NCBI RefSeq assembly: GCF_016412875.1
Contig: NZ_JAEKPD010000008.1
Location: forward strand, 223,155 to 287,154
Direction of reading: 5' to 3'
Origin: Palleronia pontilimi
Lineage (GTDB): Bacteria; Pseudomonadota; Alphaproteobacteria; Rhodobacterales; Rhodobacteraceae
DNA length: 64,000 nt
Below the pieces are notes generated by a model. The model did no database searches. It saw only the letters and a program-made list of their open reading frames with translations, and had not been told where the DNA came from. The position numbers and the translations under genes are program-made. Every line of letters starts with the position of its first letter. The stretch's first letter is position 1. Shown here piece after piece: positions 28,729 to 37,455 of the stretch.

Positions 28729-31383
28729 TCAGACCAGCCGGGGATTGGGCTTGTCGCCGTCGATCTCGTATTTCTTCAACGCCTTCTCCATGTCCTTCTT
28801 GGTCACGTGACCTTCCTTGTAGAGCTCGTGCATCGCGCAGGCCGCGATGTGGTTGCTGTCCACCTCGAAGAAGCGGCGCAGGTTCACGCGGCTGTCGGAC
28901 CGACCGAAGCCGTCGGTGCCCAGAACCGTGAAGGGCTGTTCGACGAAGCCGCGGATCTGCTCGGCGAAGTTCTTCATATAGTCGGTCGCGACAACGATCG
29001 GGCCCTTCGCGTTCTGCAGGGTCTGCGTGACGTACGGCACCTTGGGGTCCGCGAACGGGTTCAGCCGGTTCTGACGGACGCAATCCTGCCCCTCGCGCGC
29101 GAGTTCGGTGAAGGACGTGGCCGACCAGATGTCGCTGGTGACGTCGAAATCTTCCTTCAGCATCTCGGCCGCCTTGATTGCCTGCACCAGGATCGTGCCC
29201 GAGCCCATCAGGTTGACGTGCTTCTTGCCGGGCTTGTCGGTCTTCCTGAAGCGGTAAAGGCCCTTCAGGATGCCTTCCTCGCTGCCCATGGGCATTTCGG
29301 GGTGGTGGTAGTTCTCGTTCATCAGGGTCAGGTAGAAATACACGTCCTCCTGATCCACGAACATGCGCTGCAGTCCGTTCTGCACGATCACCGCGACCTC
29401 GTAGCCGAAGGTGGGGTCGTAGCTGATGCAGTTCGGGACGGTCGAGGACAGGATATGGCTGTGACCGTCCTCGTGCTGCAGGCCCTCGCCGTTCAGCGTG
29501 GTACGTCCCGCGGTGCCGCCCAGAAGGAAGCCGCGCGCGCGGCTGTCGCCCGCGGCCCAGGCCAAGTCGCCCACGCGCTGGAAGCCGAACATCGAGTAGT
29601 AGATGTAGAACGGGATCATCGGCACGCCGTGGGTCGAATAGGACGTGGCCGCCGCGATCCAGTCGGCCATGGCGCCCGCTTCGTTGATGCCTTCCTGCAG
29701 CACCTGGCCGTCCAGCGCTTCCTTGTAGTAGGACATCTGGTCGCGATCTTCGGGCGTGTAGTTCTGGCCCAGCGGATTGTAGATGCCGACCGAGCGGAAC
29801 AGACCCTCCATCCCGAAGGTGCGCGATTCGTCTGGCACGATGGGCACGATGCGCTCGCCGATCTTCTTGTCGCGCAGCAGCGTGGTCAGCACGCGCACGA
29901 AGGCCATGGTCGAGCTGAATTCGCGATCCCCGCTGTCCTGCAACTCGCGCTTGAACGCGTCGAGCTTCGGGATTTCCAGCGACGGGCTGTCGGTGAAGCG
30001 TGCGGGGAACGGTCCACCAAGTTCCTTGCGGCGGTCGGCCAGGTACGCCTTCTGCGCGTTGTTGAGCGAGATGAAGGGCGCCTTCTTCGCGTCCTCGTCG
30101 CTCAGGTCGATCTTGAAGCGATCGCGGAACGCCAGAAGCTGCTCGTCGTCCAGTTTCTTCTGCTGGTGGGTCGTGTTCTGACCTTCGCCGGCCTTGCCCA
30201 TGCCGTAGCCCTTGACCGTCTTGATGAGCAGGCAGGTGGGCTTGCCCTCGACCTCGGTGGCGCGCTTGTAGGCGGTATAGACCTTCTGCGGGTCGTGGCC
30301 GCCGCGGCGCAGCTGCCACAGATCCTCGTCGCTCCAGTCTTCGACCAGGGCGGCGGTTTCGGGATACTTGCCGAAGAAATGTTCGCGGATATAGGCGCCG
30401 TCCTTCGAGCGCAGCGTCTGGTAGTCGCCGTCCACCGTCTCGTCCATGAGCTGGCGCAGCTTGCCAGAGACATCACGCTCGAGCAGGTCGTCCCAGCCGC
30501 GGCCCCAGAGTGTCTTGATGACTTCCCAGCCCGCGCCGCGGAAGCTGCCTTCCAGTTCCTGCACGATCTTGTGGTTGCCGCGCACCGGGCCGTCGAGCCG
30601 CTGGAGGTTGCAGTTGATGACGAAGATCAGGTTGTCCAACCCTTCGCGCGCGGCCAGGGAAATCGCGCCCAGGCTTTCCGGCTCGTCCATCTCGCCGTCG
30701 CCCAGGAAGGCCCAGACCTTGCGGTCGCCCATGTCGATATGGCCGCGGTTGTGCATGTATTTCATGAACCTGGCCTGGTAGATCGCCATGAGCGGTCCCA
30801 GTCCCATGGAAACTGTGGGGAACTGCCAGTAATCCGGCATCAGCCACGGGTGCGGATAGGACGACAGGCCGTTGCCGGCCACTTCGGAGCGGAAATTGAT
30901 CAATTGCTCTTCGCTGATGCGCCCTTCCATGAAGGATCGCGCGTAGATGCCCGGGATGATGTGACCCTGGAAAAACACCAGGTCGCCGCCGTGGATCGAG
31001 GACTTGGCCCGCCAGAAGTGGTTCAGGCCGATATCGTACATCGCGGCCGAGGACGCGAAACTGGCGATGTGGCCGCCATACTCGGACGATTCCTTGTTGC
31101 GCCGCACGACCGTGGCCATGGCGTTCCAACGATTGATCGACCGGATGCGCTTTTCCATCTCGGCGTCGCCGGGGATTTCGAGCAGCTCGTCGGCCGGAAT
31201 GGTGTTCTGGTAAGGGGTCGTCGCGCTGAAGGGCAGTTGCGCGCCGGCCGCCCGGGCCTGCTGCACGGCCTTGTCGAGCAGGAAATGCGCGCGATCGGGC
31301 CCGTCGCGGGCGATCACGTCCTCGATCGCCTCCTGCCATTCCTTCGATTCTACTGGATCGATGTCCGAGGGGTTGTCTTTCAT
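28729..31383 (-). CDS. aceE: pyruvate dehydrogenase E1, homodimeric type AceE
   Basis: Thiamin-diphosphate enzyme that decarboxylates pyruvate and acetylates the E2 lipoyl group. The 884 residues match the single-chain AceE type rather than the alpha/beta E1 common in alphaproteobacteria. The ThDP motif is GDGEMDEPES ... NCNLQRLDGPVRGN near residues 225-265. Others are YDIGLNHFWRAKS, GRTTLNGEGLQHEDGHSH and LGTDGFGRSDSR near the C-terminus. It is the first gene of aceE-aceF-lpdA on the minus strand, so the promoter should lie in 31384-31704. Confidence 0.97.
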   Translation of the reverse strand: MKDNPSDIDPVESKEWQEAIEDVIARDGPDRAHFLLDKAVQQARAAGAQLPFSATTPYQNTIPADELLEIPGDAEMEKRIRSINRWNAMATVVRRNKESSEYGGHIASFASSAAMYDIGLNHFWRAKSSIHGGDLVFFQGHIIPGIYARSFMEGRISEEQLINFRSEVAGNGLSSYPHPWLMPDYWQFPTVSMGLGPLMAIYQARFMKYMHNRGHIDMGDRKVWAFLGDGEMDEPESLGAISLAAREGLDNLIFVINCNLQRLDGPVRGNHKIVQELEGSFRGAGWEVIKTLWGRGWDDLLERDVSGKLRQLMDETVDGDYQTLRSKDGAYIREHFFGKYPETAALVEDWSDEDLWQLRRGGHDPQKVYTAYKRATEVEGKPTCLLIKTVKGYGMGKAGEGQNTTHQQKKLDDEQLLAFRDRFKIDLSDEDAKKAPFISLNNAQKAYLADRRKELGGPFPARFTDSPSLEIPKLDAFKRELQDSGDREFSSTMAFVRVLTTLLRDKKIGERIVPIVPDESRTFGMEGLFRSVGIYNPLGQNYTPEDRDQMSYYKEALDGQVLQEGINEAGAMADWIAAATSYSTHGVPMIPFYIYYSMFGFQRVGDLAWAAGDSRARGFLLGGTAGRTTLNGEGLQHEDGHSHILSSTVPNCISYDPTFGYEVAVIVQNGLQRMFVDQEDVYFYLTLMNENYHHPEMPMGSEEGILKGLYRFRKTDKPGKKHVNLMGSGTILVQAIKAAEMLKEDFDVTSDIWSATSFTELAREGQDCVRQNRLNPFADPKVPYVTQTLQNAKGPIVVATDYMKNFAEQIRGFVEQPFTVLGTDGFGRSDSRVNLRRFFEVDSNHIAACAMHELYKEGHVTKKDMEKALKKYEIDGDKPNPRLV

Positions 31384-31704
31384 GGCCTTGTCCCTTTGCG
31401 TCAGCGCGAAATCTAGCGGTCGGAAAGGACGGGTGCGCCCCCGAACTCAAGGGGGAATAAGGATGGATGCAGCCCGCGCGCCTCCCAACGCGACGAATAC
31501 CACGGTGGGACCTAGACCTCCTAGAGCCCTCGTCCAGAAACCGCACGCCCGACCCGGCAAAACGATCGCCGGAACCGACAAGCTGTTGCCGGGCAAGATC
31601 AAATTCCAACGAAATGCGTCGGCCGACCGCAGCGGTCCTTTCCCATATGGCGCCATCGCCGTATAGCTCTGCCTGCCCGGCATCATACTGGAAGGATTGG
31701 GTCC
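31384..31704. other. divergent intergenic region, aceE / hisB
   Basis: A 321-base stretch between the divergent starts of aceE and hisB with no supportable gene. It should hold both promoters. A weak candidate for hisB is TTTCCC and TATAGC with 17 bases between, at about 31638-31666, and GGAAGGATTGG lies just before the hisB ATG. No strong inverted repeat was recognised. Confidence 0.5.
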
Positions 31705-32292
31705 ATGCGCAGCGCGTCGATCACCCGCAAGACCAACGAGACCGACATCACCGTCATGGTCGATCTCGACGGCACCGGCACGTCCGACATGGCCACCGGC
31801 ATCGGCTTTTTCGACCACATGCTCGACCAGCTGGCGCGGCATTCGCTGATCGACATGAAGATATCCTGCGCGGGCGATCTGCAGATCGACGATCACCATT
31901 CGGTCGAAGACGTGGGCATCACGCTGGGTCAGGCGCTGTCCCAGGCGCTCGGCGACAAGCGCGGCATCACGCGTTACGGGCAATGCGCCTTGCCGATGGA
32001 CGATACGCTGGTGCAATGTGCGCTCGATCTGTCGGGGCGTCCGTGGCTGGGCTGGAATGTCGAGATGCCGACATCCAAGATCGGGACATTCGACACCGAA
32101 CTGGTGCGCGAATTCTTCCAGGCGCTCAGCGCCCATGGCGGCATCACCCTGCACCTGGACCGGGTGCGCGGCTTCAACAGTCACCACATCGTCGAGGCCG
32201 CGTTCAAGGCGGTCGCTCGCGCGCTGCGACAGGCGGTCGAGCCCGATGTCCGGCGCACGGGCGCCGTGCCGTCGACCAAGGGCACGCTGTGA
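31705..32292 (+). CDS. hisB: imidazoleglycerol-phosphate dehydratase HisB
   Basis: Dehydrates imidazole glycerol phosphate to imidazole acetol phosphate in histidine synthesis. The 195 residues match the monofunctional HisB. Metal-binding motifs are [16 protein letters not shown] (residues 33-48), [17 protein letters not shown] (residues 62-78) and [13 protein letters not shown] near the C-terminus. GGAAGGATTGGG precedes ATG 31705. It is followed by hisH after about 50 bases on the same strand. Confidence 0.97.
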   Translation: MRSASITRKTNETDITVMVDLDGTGTSDMATGIGFFDHMLDQLARHSLIDMKISCAGDLQIDDHHSVEDVGITLGQALSQALGDKRGITRYGQCALPMDDTLVQCALDLSGRPWLGWNVEMPTSKIGTFDTELVREFFQALSAHGGITLHLDRVRGFNSHHIVEAAFKAVARALRQAVEPDVRRTGAVPSTKGTL

Positions 32293-32341
32293 GCGACATC
32301 ACGGTCATGGCGCGCGCGGTGGAAACCGGTGTTGTCCCGTC

Positions 32342-32983
32342 ATGCTGACCGTGCTGATCGACACCGATAGCGGCAATTTGCACTCGGCCGAAAAGGCCTT
32401 CCAACGTATGGCCCGCGAGGTCGATGGCGGCACCGTTCTCGTGTCGTCGAAGCCCGAGGACGTCGCGCGCGCCGACCGTGTCGTGCTGCCGGGCGACGGT
32501 GCGTTCCCGGCCTGCCAGCGGGCTCTGTTCGCCGATCGCCGCGCGCTTTACGAGGCGCTGATCGACACGGTCGAACGCCGGGGGCGCCCATTCCTGGGGA
32601 TCTGCGTCGGAATGCAGTTGATGGCGCGAAAAGGCCACGAATACGAGGAGGTTCCGGGCCTGGGCTGGATCGCGGCCGAGGTCGTCCGGATCACCCCATC
32701 GGACCCCGCGCTGAAGGTGCCGCATATGGGCTGGAACGATCTGGTCATTGACCGACCGCACCCGGTTCTGGACGGCATCGCCACCGGCGATCATGCCTAT
32801 TTCGTCCATTCCTACCACATGGCGATGGACGATGCCGCGCAGCGGCTGGCCCATTGCGACTACGGCGGCGACATTACGGCCATCGTTGCGAACGCCAACC
32901 GCATCGGCACCCAGTTCCACCCCGAAAAAAGCCAAAGCGCGGGGTTGCGGCTGATCGCGAACTTTCTGAACTGGCGCCCGTAA
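32342..32983 (+). CDS. hisH: imidazole glycerol phosphate synthase glutaminase subunit HisH
   Basis: Glutaminase partner of HisF: it supplies ammonia for making IGP and AICAR from PRFAR. With ATG 32342 (MLTVLIDTDSGNLHSAEKAF) it has 213 residues. The triad is visible as FLGICVGMQLMA (Cys) and GTQFHPEKS (His, Glu), with the family segments PHMGWN and YFVHSYH. Its stop lies one base from the convergent stop of a small lipoprotein gene. Its partner hisF is 3 kb away, separated by four or five other genes. Confidence 0.97.
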   Translation: MLTVLIDTDSGNLHSAEKAFQRMAREVDGGTVLVSSKPEDVARADRVVLPGDGAFPACQRALFADRRALYEALIDTVERRGRPFLGICVGMQLMARKGHEYEEVPGLGWIAAEVVRITPSDPALKVPHMGWNDLVIDRPHPVLDGIATGDHAYFVHSYHMAMDDAAQRLAHCDYGGDITAIVANANRIGTQFHPEKSQSAGLRLIANFLNWRP

Positions 32984-32984
32984 G

Positions 32985-33221
32985 TTACCGAATACAGTGA
33001 TAGATGTGCCGAAATCCGACACCGCCGTCGCGCCGGGTTTCCTTGAACTCCGCGCGCTTGCCGGATTGTCGGCAGGCACGCCTTGCGGCGGCGCGCGTCG
33101 CTTGACCCGGAACGGGCGTCGCGAGGTAGGTATCGATCTGGACGATTTGCGCAGGGGGCACGCGCCGTGCGTCCCCGCACGCCGCCAGGCCCAACGCCAA
33201 GATGATAATCGAACACCTCAT
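32985..33221 (-). CDS. small lipoprotein, hypothetical
   Basis: A 78-residue protein with a short lipoprotein signal MRCSIIILALGLAAC, lipobox LAAC, Cys at residue 15. The mature part is basic, with three or four Arg-rich turns (QATRAAARRACRQSGKR), a second and third cysteine, and the tail HIYHCIR. No domain is recognised. It is convergent with hisH and lies just downstream of the alpha/beta hydrolase on the same strand. Confidence 0.7.
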   Translation of the reverse strand: MRCSIIILALGLAACGDARRVPPAQIVQIDTYLATPVPGQATRAAARRACRQSGKRAEFKETRRDGGVGFRHIYHCIR

Positions 33222-33261
33222 GGCCGCGAGTGTGGCATCGGTCGGTTAAGATGTGCCTAAG

Positions 33262-34083
33262 TCAGTCGCCCAGGAATTTCAGAAGATCCTGGCTCACCCG
33301 CTCGGCATGGGTCGCAAGCACCCCGTGGGGCGCATCTTCGTACTCGATCAGGGTCGCGTCTTTGATCATGCTTGCGGCCTGTCGGCCCGACGGCGCGATG
33401 GGCACGATCTGGTCCCCGGTGCCGTGGATCACCAAGGTGGGAATGTCGAACGCCTTTAGATCGTCACGCATATCGGTCTTCCCGAACGCATCCACGCAGT
33501 CCAGCGTGGCCTTGGGCGAGCCCATCATCGCCATGCCGAACGTCCAGTCGAGGACACCCTGGCTGACGCCGCCCGCGTCGGTGTCCTGCCCGTAAAATCC
33601 GGTGGCGAAGTCGCGCAGGAATTGCGGCCGGTCCTTGCGCAGCCCGTCCTTCATCCCGGCAAAGACATCCGCGGGCACGCCGTCGGGATTGTCGTCGGTC
33701 TGCAGCATGTAGGGCACGATGGACGAGATCAGCACCGCGCTGCGCAGCTTGGCGGTGCCGTGGCGCCCGATGTAACGCGCGACTTCTCCGCCGCCCATCG
33801 AGAAGCCGACGATGGTGGCATCCCGCAAATCCAGCGCCTGGATGACCGAGCCCAGATCGTCGGACATGGTGTCGTAATCGTATCCGCCGAAGGGTTGGCC
33901 CGACCGGCCGAAGCCGCGACGGTCGTAGCTGATGACGCGAAAGCCCGCTTCGGCCAGGGTGACCGCCTGATGCTCCCAGCTATCGGCGTTCAGCGGCCAG
34001 CCGTGGATCAGGATCACTGGGCGACCCGCGCCCCAGTCCTTGACGTAAAGCTCGGTTCCGTCGGTGGTTTGAATGGTCGGCAT
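33262..34083 (-). CDS. alpha/beta hydrolase (non-haem chloroperoxidase/esterase type)
   Basis: A 273-residue hydrolase of the arylesterase/cofactor-free haloperoxidase group. The start is ATG 34083 (MPTIQTTDGTELYVKDWG). The oxyanion region is LIHGWPLNADSWEHQ, followed by YDRRGFGRSGQP. The nucleophile elbow is VGFSMGGGEVARY with Ser near residue 98, the acid Asp lies in IHGTGDQIVPI, and the His is in YEDAPHGVLATHAE. The natural substrate is not predictable; an ester or perhydrolase role is likely. It lies between two envelope-protein genes inside the histidine region. Confidence 0.88.
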   Translation of the reverse strand: MPTIQTTDGTELYVKDWGAGRPVILIHGWPLNADSWEHQAVTLAEAGFRVISYDRRGFGRSGQPFGGYDYDTMSDDLGSVIQALDLRDATIVGFSMGGGEVARYIGRHGTAKLRSAVLISSIVPYMLQTDDNPDGVPADVFAGMKDGLRKDRPQFLRDFATGFYGQDTDAGGVSQGVLDWTFGMAMMGSPKATLDCVDAFGKTDMRDDLKAFDIPTLVIHGTGDQIVPIAPSGRQAASMIKDATLIEYEDAPHGVLATHAERVSQDLLKFLGD

Positions 34084-34147
34084 GGATCGCGTCCCCCCGT
34101 TGAGCGTGTCGCATGACAACCCAACGGGGCAGAGCGAAACGCGTTCC

Positions 34148-34537
34148 TTACTGGACGCGCGCCCAGGTCTGGCTCGAGCACAGCAGACCGCCCGCGATGC
34201 AGCCCTTCAGCTGCAACCGCTCGCCCGCCAGCGTCATCTTGCCCAGGTAAATCTTGTTGTTGGACGGCCGCCAGACCTGCCCTTCGTAGGCGCCGCCGCC
34301 CTGGGGCGCCATCGAGCGCACGATCTGCTTGCCCTTGTTGGGCGAGTTGTATTCGCCGCTCGCGTTGAAGGTGCGCACGATTGTGCCGCACACCGCGCCG
34401 CCACAGGGGGCGAGTTGGACGTGGGCATAGGCGCCGTCGTCGACCTCGGTCTGCCAGATGCCCTCAGCCGGGTCGGCCTGAGCCGCGGTGGCGGCAAGCG
34501 AAAGACCGGCAATTGCGGCCAGAATAAAGTGTTTCAT
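34148..34537 (-). CDS. DUF2147 family secreted protein
   Basis: A 129-residue exported protein. The signal peptide is MKHFILAAIAGLSLAATAAQA, cleaved before DPAEGIWQTEVDDG. The DUF2147 domain has GIWQTE, CGTIVRTF, a segment with GKQIVRSM, and YEGQVWRPSNNKIYLGKMTL, ending with a LKGCI...CSSQTW pair of cysteines. GGGAGG sits 6-7 bases before ATG 34537. It diverges from hisA. DUF2147 is a lipocalin-like beta domain of unknown function; roles in the cell envelope are only inferred. Confidence 0.88.
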   Translation of the reverse strand: MKHFILAAIAGLSLAATAAQADPAEGIWQTEVDDGAYAHVQLAPCGGAVCGTIVRTFNASGEYNSPNKGKQIVRSMAPQGGGAYEGQVWRPSNNKIYLGKMTLAGERLQLKGCIAGGLLCSSQTWARVQ

Positions 34538-34676
34538 TCGTAACCTCCCGAAATGATGCGCCGAACATGGCTGCGGTTTCGCGATCCGCGCAAGTCTGAC
34601 GTTGGGTCCCATTGCGCTTGGCCGCCCGGCTGGGCAAAAGGCCCGCGACAGAAGGCAAGAGACCGGAGCCCGCGCC

Positions 34677-35396
34677 ATGATCCTTTACCCCGCCATCGAC
34701 CTGAAGGACGGCCACTGCGTGCGACTTCTGCGCGGCGACATGGAGAACGCGACGGTCTTCGGTGAAGACCCGGCCGCCCAGGCGCGCGCGTTCCAGGACG
34801 CAGGCTGCCAGTGGCTGCACGTGGTCGATCTGAACGGAGCCTTCGCGGGCCGCCCCGTCAACGCGGGCGCGGTCGAAGCGATCCTGGCCGCCGTGGACGT
34901 GCCCACCCAGATGGGCGGCGGCATCCGCGACATGGCAACCATCGAGATGTGGCTGGACAAGGGCCTTGCCCGCGTGATCCTGGGCACGGTGGCGGTCGAA
35001 GACCCCGACCTGGTACGGCAAGCCGCGCGGGCCTTCCCGGGCAAGGTGGCCGTGGGCCTGGACGCGCGCAACGGCATGGTCGCGACCCGCGGGTGGGCGA
35101 CCGAGACGGATATCCTCGTCACCGACCTGGCGAAATCGTTCCAGGACGCGGGCGTGGCGGCCATTATCTACACCGATATCGACCGCGACGGCGCGATGAA
35201 GGGCCCGAACGTGCCCGCGACCGCGGCGCTGGCCCGCGCCACCGACATCCCCGTCATCGCGTCGGGCGGGGTGTCATCCATGGACGACCTTCTGGCCCTG
35301 CGCGACACCGGCGTGATTTCGGGCGCGATTTCGGGCCGTGCGCTTTACGACGGCGCGCTGGACCTTACCGCCGCGCTGGACGCTCTAAGCCGGTAA
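34677..35396 (+). CDS. hisA: phosphoribosylformimino-AICAR-phosphate isomerase HisA
   Basis: Amadori isomerase converting ProFAR to PRFAR in histidine synthesis. With ATG 34677 ([21 protein letters not shown]) it has 239 residues and forms a TIM barrel. The first catalytic Asp is in PAIDLKDG, the second in [15 protein letters not shown] near residue 170. Phosphate-binding loops are MGGGIRD and IASGGVSS. The true start lies 75 bases into a longer open frame, judged by family length. Confidence 0.97.
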   Translation: MILYPAIDLKDGHCVRLLRGDMENATVFGEDPAAQARAFQDAGCQWLHVVDLNGAFAGRPVNAGAVEAILAAVDVPTQMGGGIRDMATIEMWLDKGLARVILGTVAVEDPDLVRQAARAFPGKVAVGLDARNGMVATRGWATETDILVTDLAKSFQDAGVAAIIYTDIDRDGAMKGPNVPATAALARATDIPVIASGGVSSMDDLLALRDTGVISGAISGRALYDGALDLTAALDALSR

Positions 35397-35451
35397 GGGT
35401 CGCCGCGCGCCAGTGAAGGCGCGCGAACGATCGTTTCAGGCCGGAATGGGG

Positions 35452-35583
35452 TTACTGGGTTCCAGTCTCTTCCGTGGTGCCGCTCTCGGTCTCGGTGCCG
35501 CCGGCGTCACCGCCCTCTTCCTGGCAAGCAGCCAGACCGAGGATCGAGACGAGCGCGAAGATCGGGATCATGCGAAATATCAT
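35452..35583 (-). CDS. 43-residue acidic lipoprotein
   Basis: A short gene starting ATG 35583 with AAGGAACG 5-7 bases upstream. It reads MIFRMIPIFALVSILGLAAC and then an acidic, low-complexity tail made only of Glu, Gly, Thr, Asp, Gln, Ser and Ala. Lipobox LAAC gives Cys20, so the mature lipopeptide would be 24 residues. It lies in the gap between hisA and the DUF302 gene, on the opposite strand to the his genes. No homologue is recognised. Similar entericidin-like mini-lipoproteins are easily missed by gene callers. Confidence 0.65.
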   Translation of the reverse strand: MIFRMIPIFALVSILGLAACQEEGGDAGGTETESGTTEETGTQ

Positions 35584-35702
35584 GGCAGCGTTCCTTGCAT
35601 TGGCTCAAACGCCCCGTACCGCCATGGTCCGGGGCTGCAGAGCAACGTAGTCCCTGCCGGGCCCCATGGCGACGCGCGCCCGCGTGATCGGCGGCGGCTC
35701 GC

Positions 35703-36143
35703 CTATCCGCCCGCCGCGGCGGTCGCGAAATTGCTCAACGCCCCTTCCATCTTGCCCAGAACTTCCAGGTCGTCGTCCACGTCCAGGTCGTCGAAAGTCT
35801 CATCGACTTCTTCGTAGGCGACCCAGGTCTGCCCGTCGCCGTCGCCGTAGACCAAGATCTTCAGCGGCAGCTGCAAACCTGCCAACGGGTCGGCCTGCAT
35901 CACCGGGGTGCCCAGCATGGGATTGCCGAAGATCAGAAGCTGGCTGTCGGGCAGGTCCATGTCGACGCTGGCGGCGCCTGCCCCGTGATCCACCTTGGCA
36001 AAGACCGTGGCGCCCGCGCCCTCGACCGCGCTTTCCAGCCGGGCCATGGCGTCGGCGACGGATCCTTGCGCCTCCATCCGTTGGTAGTCGGCCAAGGCGG
36101 GCGCGGCGACAAGGCAGGCGGCGGTCATCCAGATCGTTTTCAT
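35703..36143 (-). CDS. DUF302 domain exported protein
   Basis: A 146-residue protein with an N-terminal signal (MKTIWMTAACLVAAPALA, cleaved before DYQRMEAQG). The DUF302 fold is shown by SVADAMARLESAVEGAGATVFAKVDHGAGAAS, LLIFGNPMLGTPVMQADPLAGLQLPLKILVY and WVAYEE. AAGGGAG lies 8 bases before ATG 36143. It diverges from hisF. The family has an unknown, probably periplasmic, role. Confidence 0.87.
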   Translation of the reverse strand: MKTIWMTAACLVAAPALADYQRMEAQGSVADAMARLESAVEGAGATVFAKVDHGAGAASVDMDLPDSQLLIFGNPMLGTPVMQADPLAGLQLPLKILVYGDGDGQTWVAYEEVDETFDDLDVDDDLEVLGKMEGALSNFATAAAGG

Positions 36144-36232
36144 GAGCAAATCTCCCTTTGGCCATCAACATACCATGGATCGCGTTGTTCCCCCACTGGC
36201 GCACAGCGCGGCCGCGCGCTAGAAGCGGGCGC

Positions 36233-36994
36233 ATGCTGAAGACCCGCATCATCCCCTGTCTCGACGTGGCCGACGGCCGCGTGGTCAAGGGCGTGAATTT
36301 CGTGGATCTGCGCGACGCGGGCGATCCCGTGGACGCCGCGATCGCCTACGACGCGGCGGGCGCGGACGAGCTGTGCTTTCTGGACATCCACGCCACGCAT
36401 GAGAACCGCGGCACCATGTTCGATCTGGCCACCCGCACGGCCGAGCATTGTTTCATGCCGCTGACCATCGGCGGCGGCGTGCGAACGCACGACGACGTGC
36501 GGGCCCTGCTGCTGGCGGGTGCGGACAAGGTCAGCTTCAACTCCGCCGCCGTGGCGAACCCGGACGTGGTGGCCGAAGCCGCCGACCGCTTCGGGTCGCA
36601 ATGCATCGTGGTGGCCATCGACGCCAAGGCCGTGGCGCCCGACCGGTGGGAGATCTTCACCCATGGCGGCCGCCGCCCGACCGGAATCGACGCGGTGGAG
36701 TTCGCGCGGACGGTCGTGGACAAGGGCGCGGGCGAAATCCTGCTGACCTCCATGGACCGCGACGGCACGCGGGCGGGATTCAACCTGCCAATGACCCGCG
36801 CGATCAGCGATGCCGTGTCGGTCCCGGTGATCGCGTCGGGCGGCGTCGGAACTCTCGATCACCTGGTCGAAGGCGTCACCAAGGGCGGCGCGTCGGCGGT
36901 GCTGGCCGCGTCGATCTTTCATTTCGGCGATTTCACCATCGCCGAGGCCAAGGCGCACATGGCCGCCGCGGGCATCCCCATGAGGCTGACATGA
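36233..36994 (+). CDS. hisF: imidazole glycerol phosphate synthase cyclase subunit HisF
   Basis: Cyclase subunit that uses ammonia from HisH to form imidazole glycerol phosphate and AICAR. With ATG 36233 ([23 protein letters not shown]) it has 253 residues. The catalytic Asp residues are in PCLDVADG and [13 protein letters not shown], and phosphate loops are [10 protein letters not shown] and [11 protein letters not shown]. The TGA overlaps the hisE ATG as ATGA, so hisF and hisE are translationally coupled. Confidence 0.97.
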   Translation: MLKTRIIPCLDVADGRVVKGVNFVDLRDAGDPVDAAIAYDAAGADELCFLDIHATHENRGTMFDLATRTAEHCFMPLTIGGGVRTHDDVRALLLAGADKVSFNSAAVANPDVVAEAADRFGSQCIVVAIDAKAVAPDRWEIFTHGGRRPTGIDAVEFARTVVDKGAGEILLTSMDRDGTRAGFNLPMTRAISDAVSVPVIASGGVGTLDHLVEGVTKGGASAVLAASIFHFGDFTIAEAKAHMAAAGIPMRLT

Positions 36995-37299
36995 GCATCA
37001 TTCACGACCTCGCCGCGACGATCGAGGCGCGCAAATCCGCCGATCCAGACAGCTCCTGGACCGCGGCGCTCTTGTCCAGGGGTCCCGAGAAATGCGCCGA
37101 GAAATTCGGCGAGGAAGCGGTCGAGGCGATCATCGAAGCGGTCAAGGGCGACCGCGCGCGCCTGACGTCAGAGGCCGCCGACACCCTCTATCATTTATTG
37201 GTCATGTGTATCGCCCGTGACGTCAGGCTAAGCGACATCGAAAACGAGTTGATCAGCCGCAGCATCCAGTCTGGACTTGACGAAAAGGCCGCTCGCTGA
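36991..37299 (+). CDS. hisE: phosphoribosyl-ATP pyrophosphatase HisE
   Basis: Hydrolyses phosphoribosyl-ATP to phosphoribosyl-AMP in the second step of histidine synthesis. The 102-residue protein is an all-alpha MazG-like enzyme with [21 protein letters not shown] (residues 33-53) and [14 protein letters not shown], the acidic metal-binding pattern of HisE. Start ATG 36991 overlaps the hisF stop. It closes the his group on this strand; the xylG-like gene is convergent 156 bases on. Confidence 0.95.
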   Translation: MSIIHDLAATIEARKSADPDSSWTAALLSRGPEKCAEKFGEEAVEAIIEAVKGDRARLTSEAADTLYHLLVMCIARDVRLSDIENELISRSIQSGLDEKAAR

Positions 37300-37322
37300 C
37301 CGCCGCTTGCTTTTCTATGGGG

Positions 37323-37332
37323 AATATCCCGG
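37323..37332. repeat. AATATCCCGG element, copy 2
   Basis: The ten bases AATATCCCGG after hisE, again preceded by a T-rich stretch (CTTTTCTATGGGG) and located just past a gene end, as in the copy at 18691. Confidence 0.3.
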
Positions 37333-37455
37333 GGCGTCCGAAAAGGGGGGCAGCGCTCCCTCTCACTGTCCCGCGTGTCAGCAGCGGCCCGCCAGTTCTG
37401 AGACCAAATTATCTCCGATGATCTGACTCAGATTATGTTGGCTAATCTGCGCCCC

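Noticed and set aside
28720..31416. Plus-strand 898-codon open frame across aceE
   Set aside because: Antisense to the AceE gene, which has full motifs; composition typical of reverse-strand GC bias.
32289..32348. Nineteen-codon frame with a GTG start between hisB and hisH
   Set aside because: It overlaps the hisB stop by chance and ends inside hisH; no signal, composition or conservation argument can be made.
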